From contig JBOFZL010000059.1 in assembly GCA_051655155.1 (NCBI GenBank), positions 1 through 43,412 of the forward strand: a DNA stretch of 43,412 nt. Direction: 5' to 3'. This DNA comes from JBOFZL01 sp051655155 (GTDB lineage Bacteria; Bacillota; Clostridia; Peptostreptococcales; Filifactoraceae). Below are positions 1-8,657 of this stretch, piece after piece. The translations under genes and the position numbers were made by a program. Every line of letters starts with the position of its first letter. Positions within the stretch are counted from its first letter, which is position 1. A model generated the notes under the pieces. The model was not told the DNA's origin, did not search any database, and saw only the letters and a program-made list of their open reading frames with translations.

Positions 1-137
1 TAAAAAATGGAAAGTTAACACACCATGGAGAACCAAAAAAACTCTTCACCAAAGAATTTATTCAAGAAGTATATGGTGTAAATTCTAGTATTTTGACTGA
101 CAATTACGGAAATGTTGTTATAAGCTACCATTTTTAA
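1..137 (+). CDS. FepC/FecE-like ABC transporter ATPase, C-terminal fragment
   Basis: The open frame enters from the left edge and ends at TAA 135-137, giving about 44 residues. The segment reads KNGKLTHHGEPKKLFTKEF and continues with an IQEVYGV motif. This matches the end of ATPases of iron-siderophore, haem or cobalamin importers (FepC/FhuC/BtuD type), where a 'G-x-P-x-x-hydrophobic-T' turn is followed by 'VYGV'. Walker and signature motifs lie outside the window, so function rests on this tail alone. It is convergent with secF and shares the terminator at 172-217. The substrate cannot be told from this fragment. Confidence 0.75.
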   Translation, partial: KNGKLTHHGEPKKLFTKEFIQEVYGVNSSILTDNYGNVVISYHF

Positions 138-171
138 AATTTGCCAACTTCCTTCATAATATTATACACGC

Positions 172-217
172 AAAAACATCCACAAAAGATATAACCTATA
201 TCTTGTGGATGTTTTTG
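172..217. terminator. Bidirectional intrinsic terminator
   Basis: A long inverted repeat has left arm AAAAACATCCACA and right arm TGTGGATGTTTTT, with an inner AGATATA/TATATCT extension. T-runs follow on both strands. It sits between the convergent FepC-like ATPase gene and secF and can end both transcripts. Confidence 0.9.
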
Positions 218-230
218 TTTAATATAACCC

Positions 231-1112
231 CTATTTTGCTTTAAGCTTCATCTTCTTGGTAATATATAACCATACTGGACTTGCAATGAATAAAGAACTA
301 TATGCTCCTACAGCTATTCCCATCAACAGTGGGAAGGTAAACTCTTTAATTGACTCCACTCCCAAAACATAAAGTGCAAATATTGCAATCAATGTAGTTA
401 ATGAAGTATTTATGGATCTCCCCAGAGTCTGTTTTATTGAGCTTATAGCCATTTCTTCTTCTGAATTTCTTTTAGCATTTTGCATATTTTCTCTAATTCT
501 ATCAAAAATTACAATAGTATCATTTACAGAATAACCCACAACTGTAAGCATAGCTGCTACAAATGGACTATTTAGCGGAATTCTAAATATAGCATATACT
601 GCAACTACGAAAAGTACGTCATGAATTAAAGCTACTATAGCTGCAATTCCATATGAAAGTTTAAATCTTACAGAAATATAAATTAACATAAATATAGAGG
701 CAATAAAAACGGAAATAAGTGCATTACGCTTTATTTCTGCACCAACAGCAGGCCCTATTTGTTCTGCTCTTGTAAAAGCACTATCTTCAAGTGAATATTT
801 AACTTTAAACTTATTAAATAAGTCTAATCTTTCGCTATTATCTAGATCTTTTTGTGTTTTAATCTGAACAGTAGCTTTATCTTCCCCTATAAATGTAATA
901 TTCACACTCTTATCAACACTATCAGTTATAGTCCTAACCTCTTCTCCAGATATAGCTTCTTTTAATTTAATCTCCATAACCGTTCCACCAGAAAAATCTA
1001 TACCTTGATTAAATCCAACAAACATAGACATAACCAAACCAATTACTATAAACGCCGTTGATATAATAGGTGCTACTTTAAACAACTTTTTAAAATCTAT
1101 TTTATCTATCAT
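231..1112 (-). CDS. secF: Protein translocase subunit SecF
   Basis: SecF is a membrane subunit that works with SecD in the proton-motive-force-driven late step of Sec protein export. The protein starts with one transmembrane helix, followed by the GIDFSGGTVMEI motif typical of SecF. It then has an extracytoplasmic domain and five more hydrophobic segments, with the conserved GYSVNDTIVIFDRIRE segment in the RND-like core. The frame stays open to a TTG at 1136. The ATG at 1110-1112 is preferred because GGGAGGTG lies just upstream, giving 293 aa and an N-terminus of MIDKIDFKK. It overlaps the end of secD by 11 bases, so the two are probably translationally coupled. It is last in its operon and is closed by the terminator at 172-217. 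Confidence 0.95.
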   Translation of the reverse strand: MIDKIDFKKLFKVAPIISTAFIVIGLVMSMFVGFNQGIDFSGGTVMEIKLKEAISGEEVRTITDSVDKSVNITFIGEDKATVQIKTQKDLDNSERLDLFNKFKVKYSLEDSAFTRAEQIGPAVGAEIKRNALISVFIASIFMLIYISVRFKLSYGIAAIVALIHDVLFVVAVYAIFRIPLNSPFVAAMLTVVGYSVNDTIVIFDRIRENMQNAKRNSEEEMAISSIKQTLGRSINTSLTTLIAIFALYVLGVESIKEFTFPLLMGIAVGAYSSLFIASPVWLYITKKMKLKAK

Positions 1113-2373
1113 TACTAGCACCTCCCTTAACTCCAAATAATTTTATATCTTTAATATTAAAAACATCAACAATTAACTTTAAAATCACTCTCGTAACTAT
1201 TTGTGCTGTAAATAAAGATGCAAATATACCTATCATCAATGTTATAGCAAACCCTTTAATTTGTCCTGTTCCAAAATAATAAAGCACCATCCCTGCAATA
1301 AATGTTGTTATTTGCGAATCAAGTATAGTTGATAGAGATTTTTTAAAACCAGACTCAATAGCAACTCTTATAGTTTTCCCAATAGCAATTTCTTCCTTAA
1401 TCCTTTCGAAAATAATTACATTAGCATCCACAGCCATACCTACTGAAAGTATAAGTGCAGCTATTCCAGGAAGTGTTATCGTCGCACCCATAATTACATA
1501 TATATAAGCAACAATAAGTATATATCCAACAAGAGCAATATCAGCTGCAATTCCAGGTAATCTGTAAAAAATTGCCATAAAAAGCATAACTAAAATTATA
1601 CCGATGGCTCCACCTATCAGAGACTTAGAAAGTGCATCTACCCCTAATGAAGCTGTTATTACAGAACTTTGAACCTCTTTAAACTCAACTGGTAAAGCTC
1701 CTGACCTTATTAATCCTGCTAACTGTGCTGCTGATTCAGCTGTAAAGTTACCTGTAATTTGTGCACTCCCATTTACAATTGGATTTTCTACCGCCGGTTT
1801 AGAAATAGCTTCTCCATCTAAAACTATAGCTAAAACTCCTTTAGTTGGCGCTAGTTCTGTAGTTGCATCGGCAAACTTCTTAGTTCCCTCACTATTAAAC
1901 TTAAGAGAAACTATAGGTAGGTTTGTCTGACTATAAGCAAGCTTTGCATCTTCCACTTCGCTCCCAGTAGCTGCAACTCTTCCATCCGGCATAACAAACT
2001 GAAGTATAGCCGTTCTACCAATCGTATCTATAGCCTGCTGTACATCTGTTACACCAGGAAGTTCAATCCTAATTCTCTTTTCTCCTTCTTTTACAATAAC
2101 AGGCTCAGTAAGTCCCATACCATCTACTCTTCTTCTAAAAACCTCTATGGTTTCATCAATTATTGCTGCCAAGTCTGCTCCTGTCTTATCTGTTTGAGCC
2201 TCATATACAACAAAAACTCCCCCTTTAAGATCTAGCCCCTGTTTTATGGACTTCCCAAGTGGATCAATATTTAAACCTCCCAAATTCATTCCCATAGTGG
2301 CTGTAAAACTAAAGACAGCAAGAATAACCACTATTAAAAATAAGGTAAGTTTATTAGAATTTTTACCCTTCAT
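1102..2373 (-). CDS. secD: Protein translocase subunit SecD
   Basis: SecD partners SecF in the membrane and uses the proton gradient to help release exported proteins on the outer face. The 423-aa protein has an N-terminal helix followed by GLDLKGGVFVVYEA, the SecD signature. A large extracytoplasmic P1 domain spans roughly residues 60-240, with ELPGV and the QITGNFTAESAAQLAGLIRSG region. Five C-terminal helices include AVDANVIIFERIKEE. A GAGGAGA ribosome binding site lies before the ATG. SecD and SecF are separate genes here, unlike the fused SecDF of Bacillus subtilis. The gene follows the carbonic-anhydrase-like gene with an 11-base gap and likely shares its promoter at 2921-2950. Confidence 0.96.
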   Translation of the reverse strand: MKGKNSNKLTLFLIVVILAVFSFTATMGMNLGGLNIDPLGKSIKQGLDLKGGVFVVYEAQTDKTGADLAAIIDETIEVFRRRVDGMGLTEPVIVKEGEKRIRIELPGVTDVQQAIDTIGRTAILQFVMPDGRVAATGSEVEDAKLAYSQTNLPIVSLKFNSEGTKKFADATTELAPTKGVLAIVLDGEAISKPAVENPIVNGSAQITGNFTAESAAQLAGLIRSGALPVEFKEVQSSVITASLGVDALSKSLIGGAIGIILVMLFMAIFYRLPGIAADIALVGYILIVAYIYVIMGATITLPGIAALILSVGMAVDANVIIFERIKEEIAIGKTIRVAIESGFKKSLSTILDSQITTFIAGMVLYYFGTGQIKGFAITLMIGIFASLFTAQIVTRVILKLIVDVFNIKDIKLFGVKGGASNDR

Positions 2374-2384
2374 TTTCGTCTCCT

Positions 2385-2888
2385 CTACCTAATATATTTT
2401 TTTGAATTTTCAACATAGCCTTTAGCTGACTTAGAAATTGACTTTATCTCTTCATCAGTAAGAGGCCTTATAACTTTGACAGGTGCTCCCATAGCTAAAA
2501 CCCCTTCAGGTATAACCTTTCCTTGAGGGACAAGGGAATTAGCGCCAATTATAGTGTTTCTCCCTATGTTACTCCCATCCATAAGAGTACTTCCCATTCC
2601 TATAAGTGTATTATCCCCTACAGTAGAACCATGAATTATGCAACTATGTCCAATTGTAACATCAGCACCAATTATTGTTGGAACTCCTCTTTCTGAATGT
2701 ATTATTGTAAGATCTTGAATATTAGTTCTTTCACCAATTTCAATTTTATCCATATCTCCACGAATTACAGCCTTAAACCAAATACTTGCATCCTCTTTAA
2801 TAATTACCTTTCCAATAATATCTGCTGACTCTGCAACAAAAACATTGGGATTTATCCTTGGACTAATACCTGAATAGCATATAATCAT
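2385..2888 (-). CDS. Gamma-carbonic-anhydrase-like hexapeptide-repeat protein
   Basis: The 167-aa protein is a left-handed beta-helix built from hexapeptide repeats (IIGKVII, TIIGADVTIG, NTLIGMGSTL). Counting from the chosen Met, His64, His81 and His86 match the three zinc/iron ligands of gamma-class carbonic anhydrases in the HSERG and IGHSCIIHG motifs. Members of this YrdA/PaaY/CamH-like group bind metal, but many have weak or no proven carbonic anhydrase activity, so the reaction is uncertain. Two ATGs are possible. AGGAG at 2897-2901 is only 2 bases from the ATG at 2892-2894 but 8 from the one at 2886-2888, so the second is preferred. It heads the transcript that continues into secD and secF. 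Confidence 0.88.
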   Translation of the reverse strand: MIICYSGISPRINPNVFVAESADIIGKVIIKEDASIWFKAVIRGDMDKIEIGERTNIQDLTIIHSERGVPTIIGADVTIGHSCIIHGSTVGDNTLIGMGSTLMDGSNIGRNTIIGANSLVPQGKVIPEGVLAMGAPVKVIRPLTDEEIKSISKSAKGYVENSKKYIR

Positions 2889-2920
2889 AAACATTTCTCC
2901 TCTCTTAAATTCCGCTAAAT

Positions 2921-2950
2921 ATTATACCATATTTTACTATAAATTATCAA
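2921..2950 (-). promoter_or_regulatory. Sigma-A-type promoter for the carbonic-anhydrase-like/secDF transcript
   Basis: On the minus strand TTGATA (2945-2950) and TATAAT (2921-2926) are separated by 18 bases. The pair lies about 30 bases upstream of the first gene of the transcript. Confidence 0.65.
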
Positions 2951-2995
2951 ATTTCTTTTAAATCACAATCACTTCAAACCATAAACACTTTATAA

Positions 2996-3847
2996 TTAAA
3001 CTAGATTAATTGATTTTAACAACTTTGGAATTGCTCTTTCAAAGCAGAGTCCATAACGTCTTTCCTGCTTTGCAATTACAGTTTCTTTGATTGACTCGTG
3101 AGTAAAATCCACAGCAACTCTAACAGCTTCATGTAATGGTTTCCCATGTAAAATAGCACCTAGCAAAGTGCTTGCAAATATGTCCCCTGATCCATAGAAA
3201 AAATCTTCAAACTTTGTACTCATAACATATTTTATATCTCCAGTATCAGAATCATAGCAAGCTGCTCCCAATTCGTTAGAGTCAAAGCTAACGCCTGTAA
3301 GTACTATTTTCTTAGCACCTAACTCTGCCAATTCCACAAGTAGACTCTCAATATATTCTTTATCATAGCTCTCTCCAACATACTCCTTATCAAGCAAAAA
3401 AGTAGCTTCAGTAAGATTTGGAACAATAATATCTGCCATCTTGCAAAGTCTCACCATTCCTTTTGCTATCTCCGGCGTATATGTTGAGTAAAATTCACCA
3501 TTGTCTGCCATAACAGGATCTACCATTAAAATAGTGTCTTCCTCCTTAAACATCTTAAATATATTGCACACATAATCAATTTGTTCATAAGACCCTAGAA
3601 AACCACTGTAAAGAGCATTAAATTTCAAATTAAGACTCCTCCAATGATTCGCTATAGGAATTAAATCTTTAGTTAAATCTCTATAAGTAAAATCCTTAAA
3701 CTCACCTGTATGAGTTGATAAAACTGCTGTAGGCAAAACGCTTGTATCAAATCCAAAAATTGACAAAATAGGCAATGCCACTGTTAAAGAACATCTACCC
3801 ACACAACTTATATCATGAATTGCCATTATACGCTTTTGTTTCTCCAT
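2996..3847 (-). CDS. Pyridoxal/pyridoxamine kinase
   Basis: This ribokinase-family enzyme phosphorylates B6 vitamers with ATP in the cytoplasm, feeding the salvage route to pyridoxal phosphate. The 283-aa protein begins with the HDISCVGRCSL motif of PdxK/PdxY kinases, then STHTGEF. It has the DPVMADNG motif near the middle, PNLTEA, and YGSGDIFAS carrying the catalytic aspartate of the GxGD anion hole near residue 220. AGGAG precedes the ATG by 7 bases. It lies 16 bases after the M19 dipeptidase gene and is probably the last gene of a helicase-dipeptidase-kinase transcript. Which vitamer it prefers cannot be read from the sequence. Confidence 0.92.
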   Translation of the reverse strand: MEKQKRIMAIHDISCVGRCSLTVALPILSIFGFDTSVLPTAVLSTHTGEFKDFTYRDLTKDLIPIANHWRSLNLKFNALYSGFLGSYEQIDYVCNIFKMFKEEDTILMVDPVMADNGEFYSTYTPEIAKGMVRLCKMADIIVPNLTEATFLLDKEYVGESYDKEYIESLLVELAELGAKKIVLTGVSFDSNELGAACYDSDTGDIKYVMSTKFEDFFYGSGDIFASTLLGAILHGKPLHEAVRVAVDFTHESIKETVIAKQERRYGLCFERAIPKLLKSINLV

Positions 3848-3863
3848 AAAAAACTCCTATCCT

Positions 3864-4838
3864 CTATCCAATTATCTCTTTAAAAACTCTAAAGAAATTT
3901 TTATACTTTAGTTTTTCTAAATCTTCGCTAGAATATCCTCTCTCTTCTAGCTTTCTTATTATTAGCGATACACTTTCAATACTATAAAGTTCATAATCTC
4001 TATTATGAAAAGTATCTGAATCATAACCAAGATCCTCGTCTAACATATCACAAAAATCAAATCCAAAACCCACGTGATCAATCCCCACAAGCTTAACAAT
4101 ATAATCCACATGATCAATTAGTCTTTTAACATTTTGCTCCTCCCCTTTAATTCCCACAAATTGTCTTATAGAATTTATTCCTATTACTCCACCAGTATTA
4201 CCAATCGCCTTAATCTGATCGTCAGTAAGGTTTCTTGGAACATCACATAAGCTTCTTGAGTTAGAATGAGACGCTATCAAAGGCTTTTTCGCTATTTTAA
4301 CCACATCCCAAAATGAAGTATCATTAAGGTGAGATACATCAATTACCACCCCTAAATCCTCAAGCTTTTTCACAGCTACTATACCCAATGGCGTAAGTCC
4401 TCTATCACTTCTTCCACCTATACCAGTAGCTAAAGAGTTTTCTTCATTCCAAGTAAGTCCTACATGACGGACTCCCTCTTCATATAGTTTATCTATCAAA
4501 TTTAACTCTTCTCCTATTCCACAAAGCCCCTCTACTCCTAACATAACCGCTAATTTATCTTCATCGATCGCTTTATAAAAATCATCAACAGTATATACAA
4601 TTCTTAATATGTCTTCATTTTCTTTTAACTCTGTTATTCCTTCTTTCCTTAAAATAGCTAAACGCTCTTCATTAGCAGTTTGTAACTCTTTAGGTTCTGT
4701 CCATAATACAAATATACTTCCTGTTACTCCAACTTGTTTATACCTATCAATATAATCTGCTTTTAAAATGTTTCTTTTACCTTTTAATCTTTTATTAGTT
4801 ACATCTACTAATACATCTGCATGACAGTCAAAAATCAT
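3864..4838 (-). CDS. Membrane-dipeptidase family (M19) zinc dipeptidase
   Basis: M19 enzymes are di-zinc amidohydrolase-fold dipeptidases. Numbered from the chosen start, the metal ligands are visible as His6 and Asp8 (CHADVL), Glu103 (GVEG), His170 (DVSHLND) and His191 (ASHSNSRSL). The frame extends upstream to position 4874, but the ATG at 4836-4838 has AGGAGGTATAGT directly before it and gives the usual short N-terminus MIFDCHADVL. The length is 324 aa, with no signal peptide, so a cytoplasmic peptidase is likely. It follows the helicase gene by 10 bases. The mix of DNA helicase, dipeptidase and B6 kinase in one transcript gives no clear shared task. Confidence 0.92.
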   Translation of the reverse strand: MIFDCHADVLVDVTNKRLKGKRNILKADYIDRYKQVGVTGSIFVLWTEPKELQTANEERLAILRKEGITELKENEDILRIVYTVDDFYKAIDEDKLAVMLGVEGLCGIGEELNLIDKLYEEGVRHVGLTWNEENSLATGIGGRSDRGLTPLGIVAVKKLEDLGVVIDVSHLNDTSFWDVVKIAKKPLIASHSNSRSLCDVPRNLTDDQIKAIGNTGGVIGINSIRQFVGIKGEEQNVKRLIDHVDYIVKLVGIDHVGFGFDFCDMLDEDLGYDSDTFHNRDYELYSIESVSLIIRKLEERGYSSEDLEKLKYKNFFRVFKEIIG

Positions 4839-4848
4839 ACTATACCTC

Positions 4849-7410
4849 CTAAATATACTCACCATTCTCAACATAATTTTTAGGAATCATATCTATAAAA
4901 CTGCTTACTCTTCCTGACGAACTAATATATAGTTTTTTCTTTGCCCTAGTCATCGCCACATAAAAAAGTTTCATTTCCTCTAATAATTTATTATCCTTCA
5001 CACTTCTATATGATGGAAAAACATTCTCATTAACAGACGCTAAAAATATATAATCATACTCCAATCCCTTAGCTTGATGAACAGTTATTATCGGAATTTT
5101 TTCCTCTTTAACCGCCATTATATCCATCTGGCTATTAGAAAGAGTAGTGTATTCTAATATTTTACCTATAGCACTATTAGCATCATAATTCCTATCATCT
5201 AAATTATCTACTATCTGGATAAAACTTTCCAAATTTTTTAACCTAGTATCGTCCTTCTTAAAAATCTCTCTAAAGTTTCCTACATCATAAATCTTTTCTA
5301 AAAGACTCTTACCCCTTAACCCTGAATCCACCAAAATACTATAAGTATATGCTATATACCTAAAATTCGGATAATACTCCATATAAATTGCCTTTCTCTC
5401 AGCCTTTCTTATATCAATGTAATTATCCATAAGATGAACCAGAAGCTCTCCCGTAGCCAAAATATCATTCATAGCATTATGATCAGGAATATTCTTTAAA
5501 TTTAAAAATTTAACTAAATCCCCTAATCTATAACTTTTTAAATCTAAAAAACGTCTGGCAATCTCTAATGTATCGTAGTAAAACTTAATATCTAAATTCT
5601 CCAGACCAAGTCTACTAAGATTTACCCTCATTATTGACAAATCAAAAAATACATTATGGCCAACTATAACAGTTCCTTTCGTAAATTTCAGAAAATCCTT
5701 TAAAACAACTTCAGGTGCTTCTCCCTTTGTAGCCAAAAAAGAATCAGAAAAACCATGAACCTCAACTGAAGCTCCTACACTTTTTCTTGGAACTAAAAAC
5801 CTTTCAAATCTATCAATTTCATTTCCTTTTCTATCCATTTTTATAGCAGCTACTTGGATTATATCATCAAAAAACACATCAATACCTGTAGATTCAACAT
5901 CAAAAATAACTATACTCTCATTTTTAAACCCTTCTTCTAAAAACCCATAATAATCTCCCATCACCATTGAATCCTTATGAATTAAATCTGTTATTCCTAT
6001 ACCTAAAGCTCTAACTTCATCAGACATAAGTTTATCTAAAACCTTAGCCCCAACCCTATAATCTACCGTCTTTAATATCCTCTTTAACGCCTTTTCATCC
6101 CTAGAGTTACGATATAATCTTAAAAAATTGATAGCAAGCTTAATCTCCTTTCGCCTAAATAACTTAAACTCCTCAGCCAAGAAAAAATTAACCTTCTTAT
6201 TTTGATAATACCTATCTGCCATCATAAGCTTACCAACCTCTTGGCTTATCCGATTATTTTGAACATTTCCTCTACAAAGAATAGCCACCCTAGATGTACT
6301 TTGTAAGTCTAATCTTTTAATCTCTTCCATTATCCATCTAGCTTCCCGAAAACTATCCCCATGATTAGAAATAACAATCTTATCTCCCCAATCCAATATA
6401 CCTTGCGAATCATTAAACTCCTCAGTTAAATTCTCCTTATTTAAAGCACTCCTTAAAAATCCATTTGCAGCCTCTAAAATAACCTTTGTACTTCTGTAAT
6501 TTTTAGAAAAATTAATGGCTATAGGAGTATATTTATCTTCATATAACTTTAAAATCTCTTTGGGTCTAGAACCTCTCCATTCATATATAGCTTGACAAGG
6601 ATCTCCGCACATAAGTATCTTATTACCACAAAAAAGCTGTTCTATAAGACTATACTCAAAATAACTAACATCTTGCATCTCATCAATATGAATAAACTTA
6701 AATCTCTTACGATAATAGTTTAGAATGTCTTTATTCAAAAGAAGTCTATAAACATAGATTATCAAATCTGTAAAATCTACAACATTTTCCCTAGCTTTAT
6801 ACTCCTCGTAATAATTTGCTAACTCCGGCAAATTATCTCTTAGAAACAGATAAAAATTATGATAGTAATTGTATTTATCATCCAAACAAATCTCATTTCT
6901 GATTTTATAGTCCTCATTATCAAAAAGCATATGTGCCTTAGAATAATTATTTTCAGAATAAACATCACACTTAGACATCATCTCCAATACCATAGCAATC
7001 TTTGCTAAATACATTGGAGAAAGATTCTTCTTATACTTTTCTGCAAATATATCAAGCAATAACTCCTTCACGTCATCCTCATCTAAAATGGAAAATCCCG
7101 AAGATAAATTATTACAGTAATCTATTTGTTCCTTAATTATATCCAAGCAAAAACTATGTATAGTCCTTACTACCACTCCCTTGCCCTCTATCCCTAAAGC
7201 CTTTTCAACTCTTTCCTCCATTTCCTTTGCAGCCTTATTTGTAAAAGTTAAACAAATGATCTCCGACGGTTCTGCCTTCCCTTTCTCTATGATATTTTCA
7301 ATTCTTACTCCTAAAGTATTAGTTTTTCCTGTTCCAGCAGGAGCAACTAACAATATATTTTTATCTAAGCAATCAACGACAAAAGTTTGTTCGCTATTTA
7401 ATCTCTCCAA
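4849..7410 (-). CDS. UvrD/PcrA-like SF1 helicase with inserted DEDDh 3'-5' exonuclease domain
   Basis: The 853-aa protein has a full set of UvrD-type helicase motifs: Walker A APAGTGKT (23-30), LTFTNKAAKEM (54-64), HIDEMQD (241-247), CGDPCQAIYEWRG (268-280), NYRST (304-308), HQAKGLEYD (778-786) and FYVAMTRAKK (816-825). Between the 2A halves, at about 500-665, lies a DnaQ/RNase-T-type exonuclease. Its DEDDh residues are all present: Asp504 and Glu506 (DVESTG), Asp590 (GHNVFFD), His644 and Asp649 (DHNAMND). The protein should unwind DNA with ATP and may trim 3' ends. Translation begins at TTG with GGTGGGAT upstream. The exonuclease replaces much of the 2B region. A role in repair or replication restart is inference. 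Confidence 0.9.
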   Translation of the reverse strand: MERLNSEQTFVVDCLDKNILLVAPAGTGKTNTLGVRIENIIEKGKAEPSEIICLTFTNKAAKEMEERVEKALGIEGKGVVVRTIHSFCLDIIKEQIDYCNNLSSGFSILDEDDVKELLLDIFAEKYKKNLSPMYLAKIAMVLEMMSKCDVYSENNYSKAHMLFDNEDYKIRNEICLDDKYNYYHNFYLFLRDNLPELANYYEEYKARENVVDFTDLIIYVYRLLLNKDILNYYRKRFKFIHIDEMQDVSYFEYSLIEQLFCGNKILMCGDPCQAIYEWRGSRPKEILKLYEDKYTPIAINFSKNYRSTKVILEAANGFLRSALNKENLTEEFNDSQGILDWGDKIVISNHGDSFREARWIMEEIKRLDLQSTSRVAILCRGNVQNNRISQEVGKLMMADRYYQNKKVNFFLAEEFKLFRRKEIKLAINFLRLYRNSRDEKALKRILKTVDYRVGAKVLDKLMSDEVRALGIGITDLIHKDSMVMGDYYGFLEEGFKNESIVIFDVESTGIDVFFDDIIQVAAIKMDRKGNEIDRFERFLVPRKSVGASVEVHGFSDSFLATKGEAPEVVLKDFLKFTKGTVIVGHNVFFDLSIMRVNLSRLGLENLDIKFYYDTLEIARRFLDLKSYRLGDLVKFLNLKNIPDHNAMNDILATGELLVHLMDNYIDIRKAERKAIYMEYYPNFRYIAYTYSILVDSGLRGKSLLEKIYDVGNFREIFKKDDTRLKNLESFIQIVDNLDDRNYDANSAIGKILEYTTLSNSQMDIMAVKEEKIPIITVHQAKGLEYDYIFLASVNENVFPSYRSVKDNKLLEEMKLFYVAMTRAKKKLYISSSGRVSSFIDMIPKNYVENGEYI

Positions 7411-7655
7411 TAATATCCCACCTATTCCGCTTTAATTATATCTAAATGGCATTAATAATAATCATTGCTATTTTAAAAGAAAAATGATAAATTATTATTA
7501 CACTCCATAATATACTTAGTAAATACACATACTCTCTAGACTATTATATGCTCAAAATATAGCATAAGCAAAAACAAAAAATCTGATAAATATATAGCAA
7601 AATATTTACCCTCAAGCTAATTATAACAAATTTAACAAAATATAAGGAGATATTT

Positions 7656-8651
7656 ATGAAAAATATTAAAAAGATAAGTATTTTAATGGCCTCTCTATTA
7701 CTGGCAACAGGTCTGGCTGGTTGTAGCCCAATGACAACTGAAAATTCATCTGACAGCAAGGATCAAGCTAAATCTACCATGAATATAGCTGTTCTAAAAG
7801 GTCCATCAGCTATGGGAATGGCAACCTTAATGGATCAAGATGAAAAAAATGAAACTAAAGTAGATTATAACTTTCAAATACTTGGTGCTCCAGATGAAAT
7901 CATCGGAAAAATTTCAACAGGAGAAATTGACGTAGCTGCTGTCCCAAGTAATCTAGGAGCAACACTAAATGTAAAAACCGAAGGTAATGTAAAAATGTTG
8001 GCAGTAGAAACCCTTGGCACTCTTTACATTCTTGAAAGAGGAAATAGTATAAAAAGTATTTCCGACTTATCTGGAAAAACTATAGTAAGTGCAGGACAAG
8101 GCTCTACACCAGAATATCTTCTTAACCACCTTTTAGCAGAATCCGGACTTAAAGATTCAGTAAAAGTAGAATTTGTTGCTGAACATACAGAAGCAGCTTC
8201 AAAACTCCTTGCAGGAGAAGCTGATGTGATTATGGTTCCAGAGCCATTTGTCACTCAGATAACTAGCAAATCACCTGAAACTAAGATTGCTCTTGACCTT
8301 ACAAAAGAGTGGAACACTATAACCAAAACAGAACTCCCAATGACTGCAATAATCGGGAGAGCAGACTATATCACAGAAAATAAAGAAGCTATTGAAATAT
8401 TTAGAAGTGAAGCCGGCCAAGCTGTAGATCAGCTTCAATCAGACCATAAAATTGCTGCTAAATTAATCGAAAAATTCGGTATAATGCCTGCTCCTATAGC
8501 TGAAAAAGCTCTACCAAATTGTAATATAGTGTTTATAACAGGATCTCAAATAATACAGCCTATGCAAGCATACTTTGAGATTCTATTTAAGTCAAACCCA
8601 AAATCCATAGGAGGAAAAATGCCTGCAGAAGACTTTTACTATGTAGGATAA
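7656..8651 (+). CDS. NitT/TauT-type ABC importer, substrate-binding lipoprotein
   Basis: This is the binding protein of a three-gene importer. It starts with a signal peptide and the lipobox LAGC (Cys at residue 23), so it should be lipid-anchored outside the membrane. The mature 309 residues resemble SsuA/NMT1-like periplasmic-binding folds: NIAVLKGPSAMGMATLM, then a GEIDVAAVPSN motif, a domain-2 segment SISDLSGKTIVSAGQGSTPEY (given in two parts here, SISDLSGKTIV and SAGQGSTPEY), and EADVIMVPEPFVT. AGGAG lies 7 bases before the ATG. The permease follows after 6 bases. Its ligand is not evident; I saw no thiamine, FMN or other known riboswitch in the 245 bases upstream. Confidence 0.88.
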   Translation: MKNIKKISILMASLLLATGLAGCSPMTTENSSDSKDQAKSTMNIAVLKGPSAMGMATLMDQDEKNETKVDYNFQILGAPDEIIGKISTGEIDVAAVPSNLGATLNVKTEGNVKMLAVETLGTLYILERGNSIKSISDLSGKTIVSAGQGSTPEYLLNHLLAESGLKDSVKVEFVAEHTEAASKLLAGEADVIMVPEPFVTQITSKSPETKIALDLTKEWNTITKTELPMTAIIGRADYITENKEAIEIFRSEAGQAVDQLQSDHKIAAKLIEKFGIMPAPIAEKALPNCNIVFITGSQIIQPMQAYFEILFKSNPKSIGGKMPAEDFYYVG

Positions 8652-8657
8652 CAATAT

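Noticed and set aside
1113..1136. Upstream TTG start for secF
   Set aside because: The ATG at 1110-1112 has an excellent ribosome binding site and gives the usual N-terminus; the TTG has none.
7435..7655. Riboswitch (thiamine, FMN, SAM or similar) ahead of the compact ABC importer
   Set aside because: I looked for the conserved cores of common classes and found none; only A/T-rich sequence and a weak TTGCTA/TAAATT pair are present.
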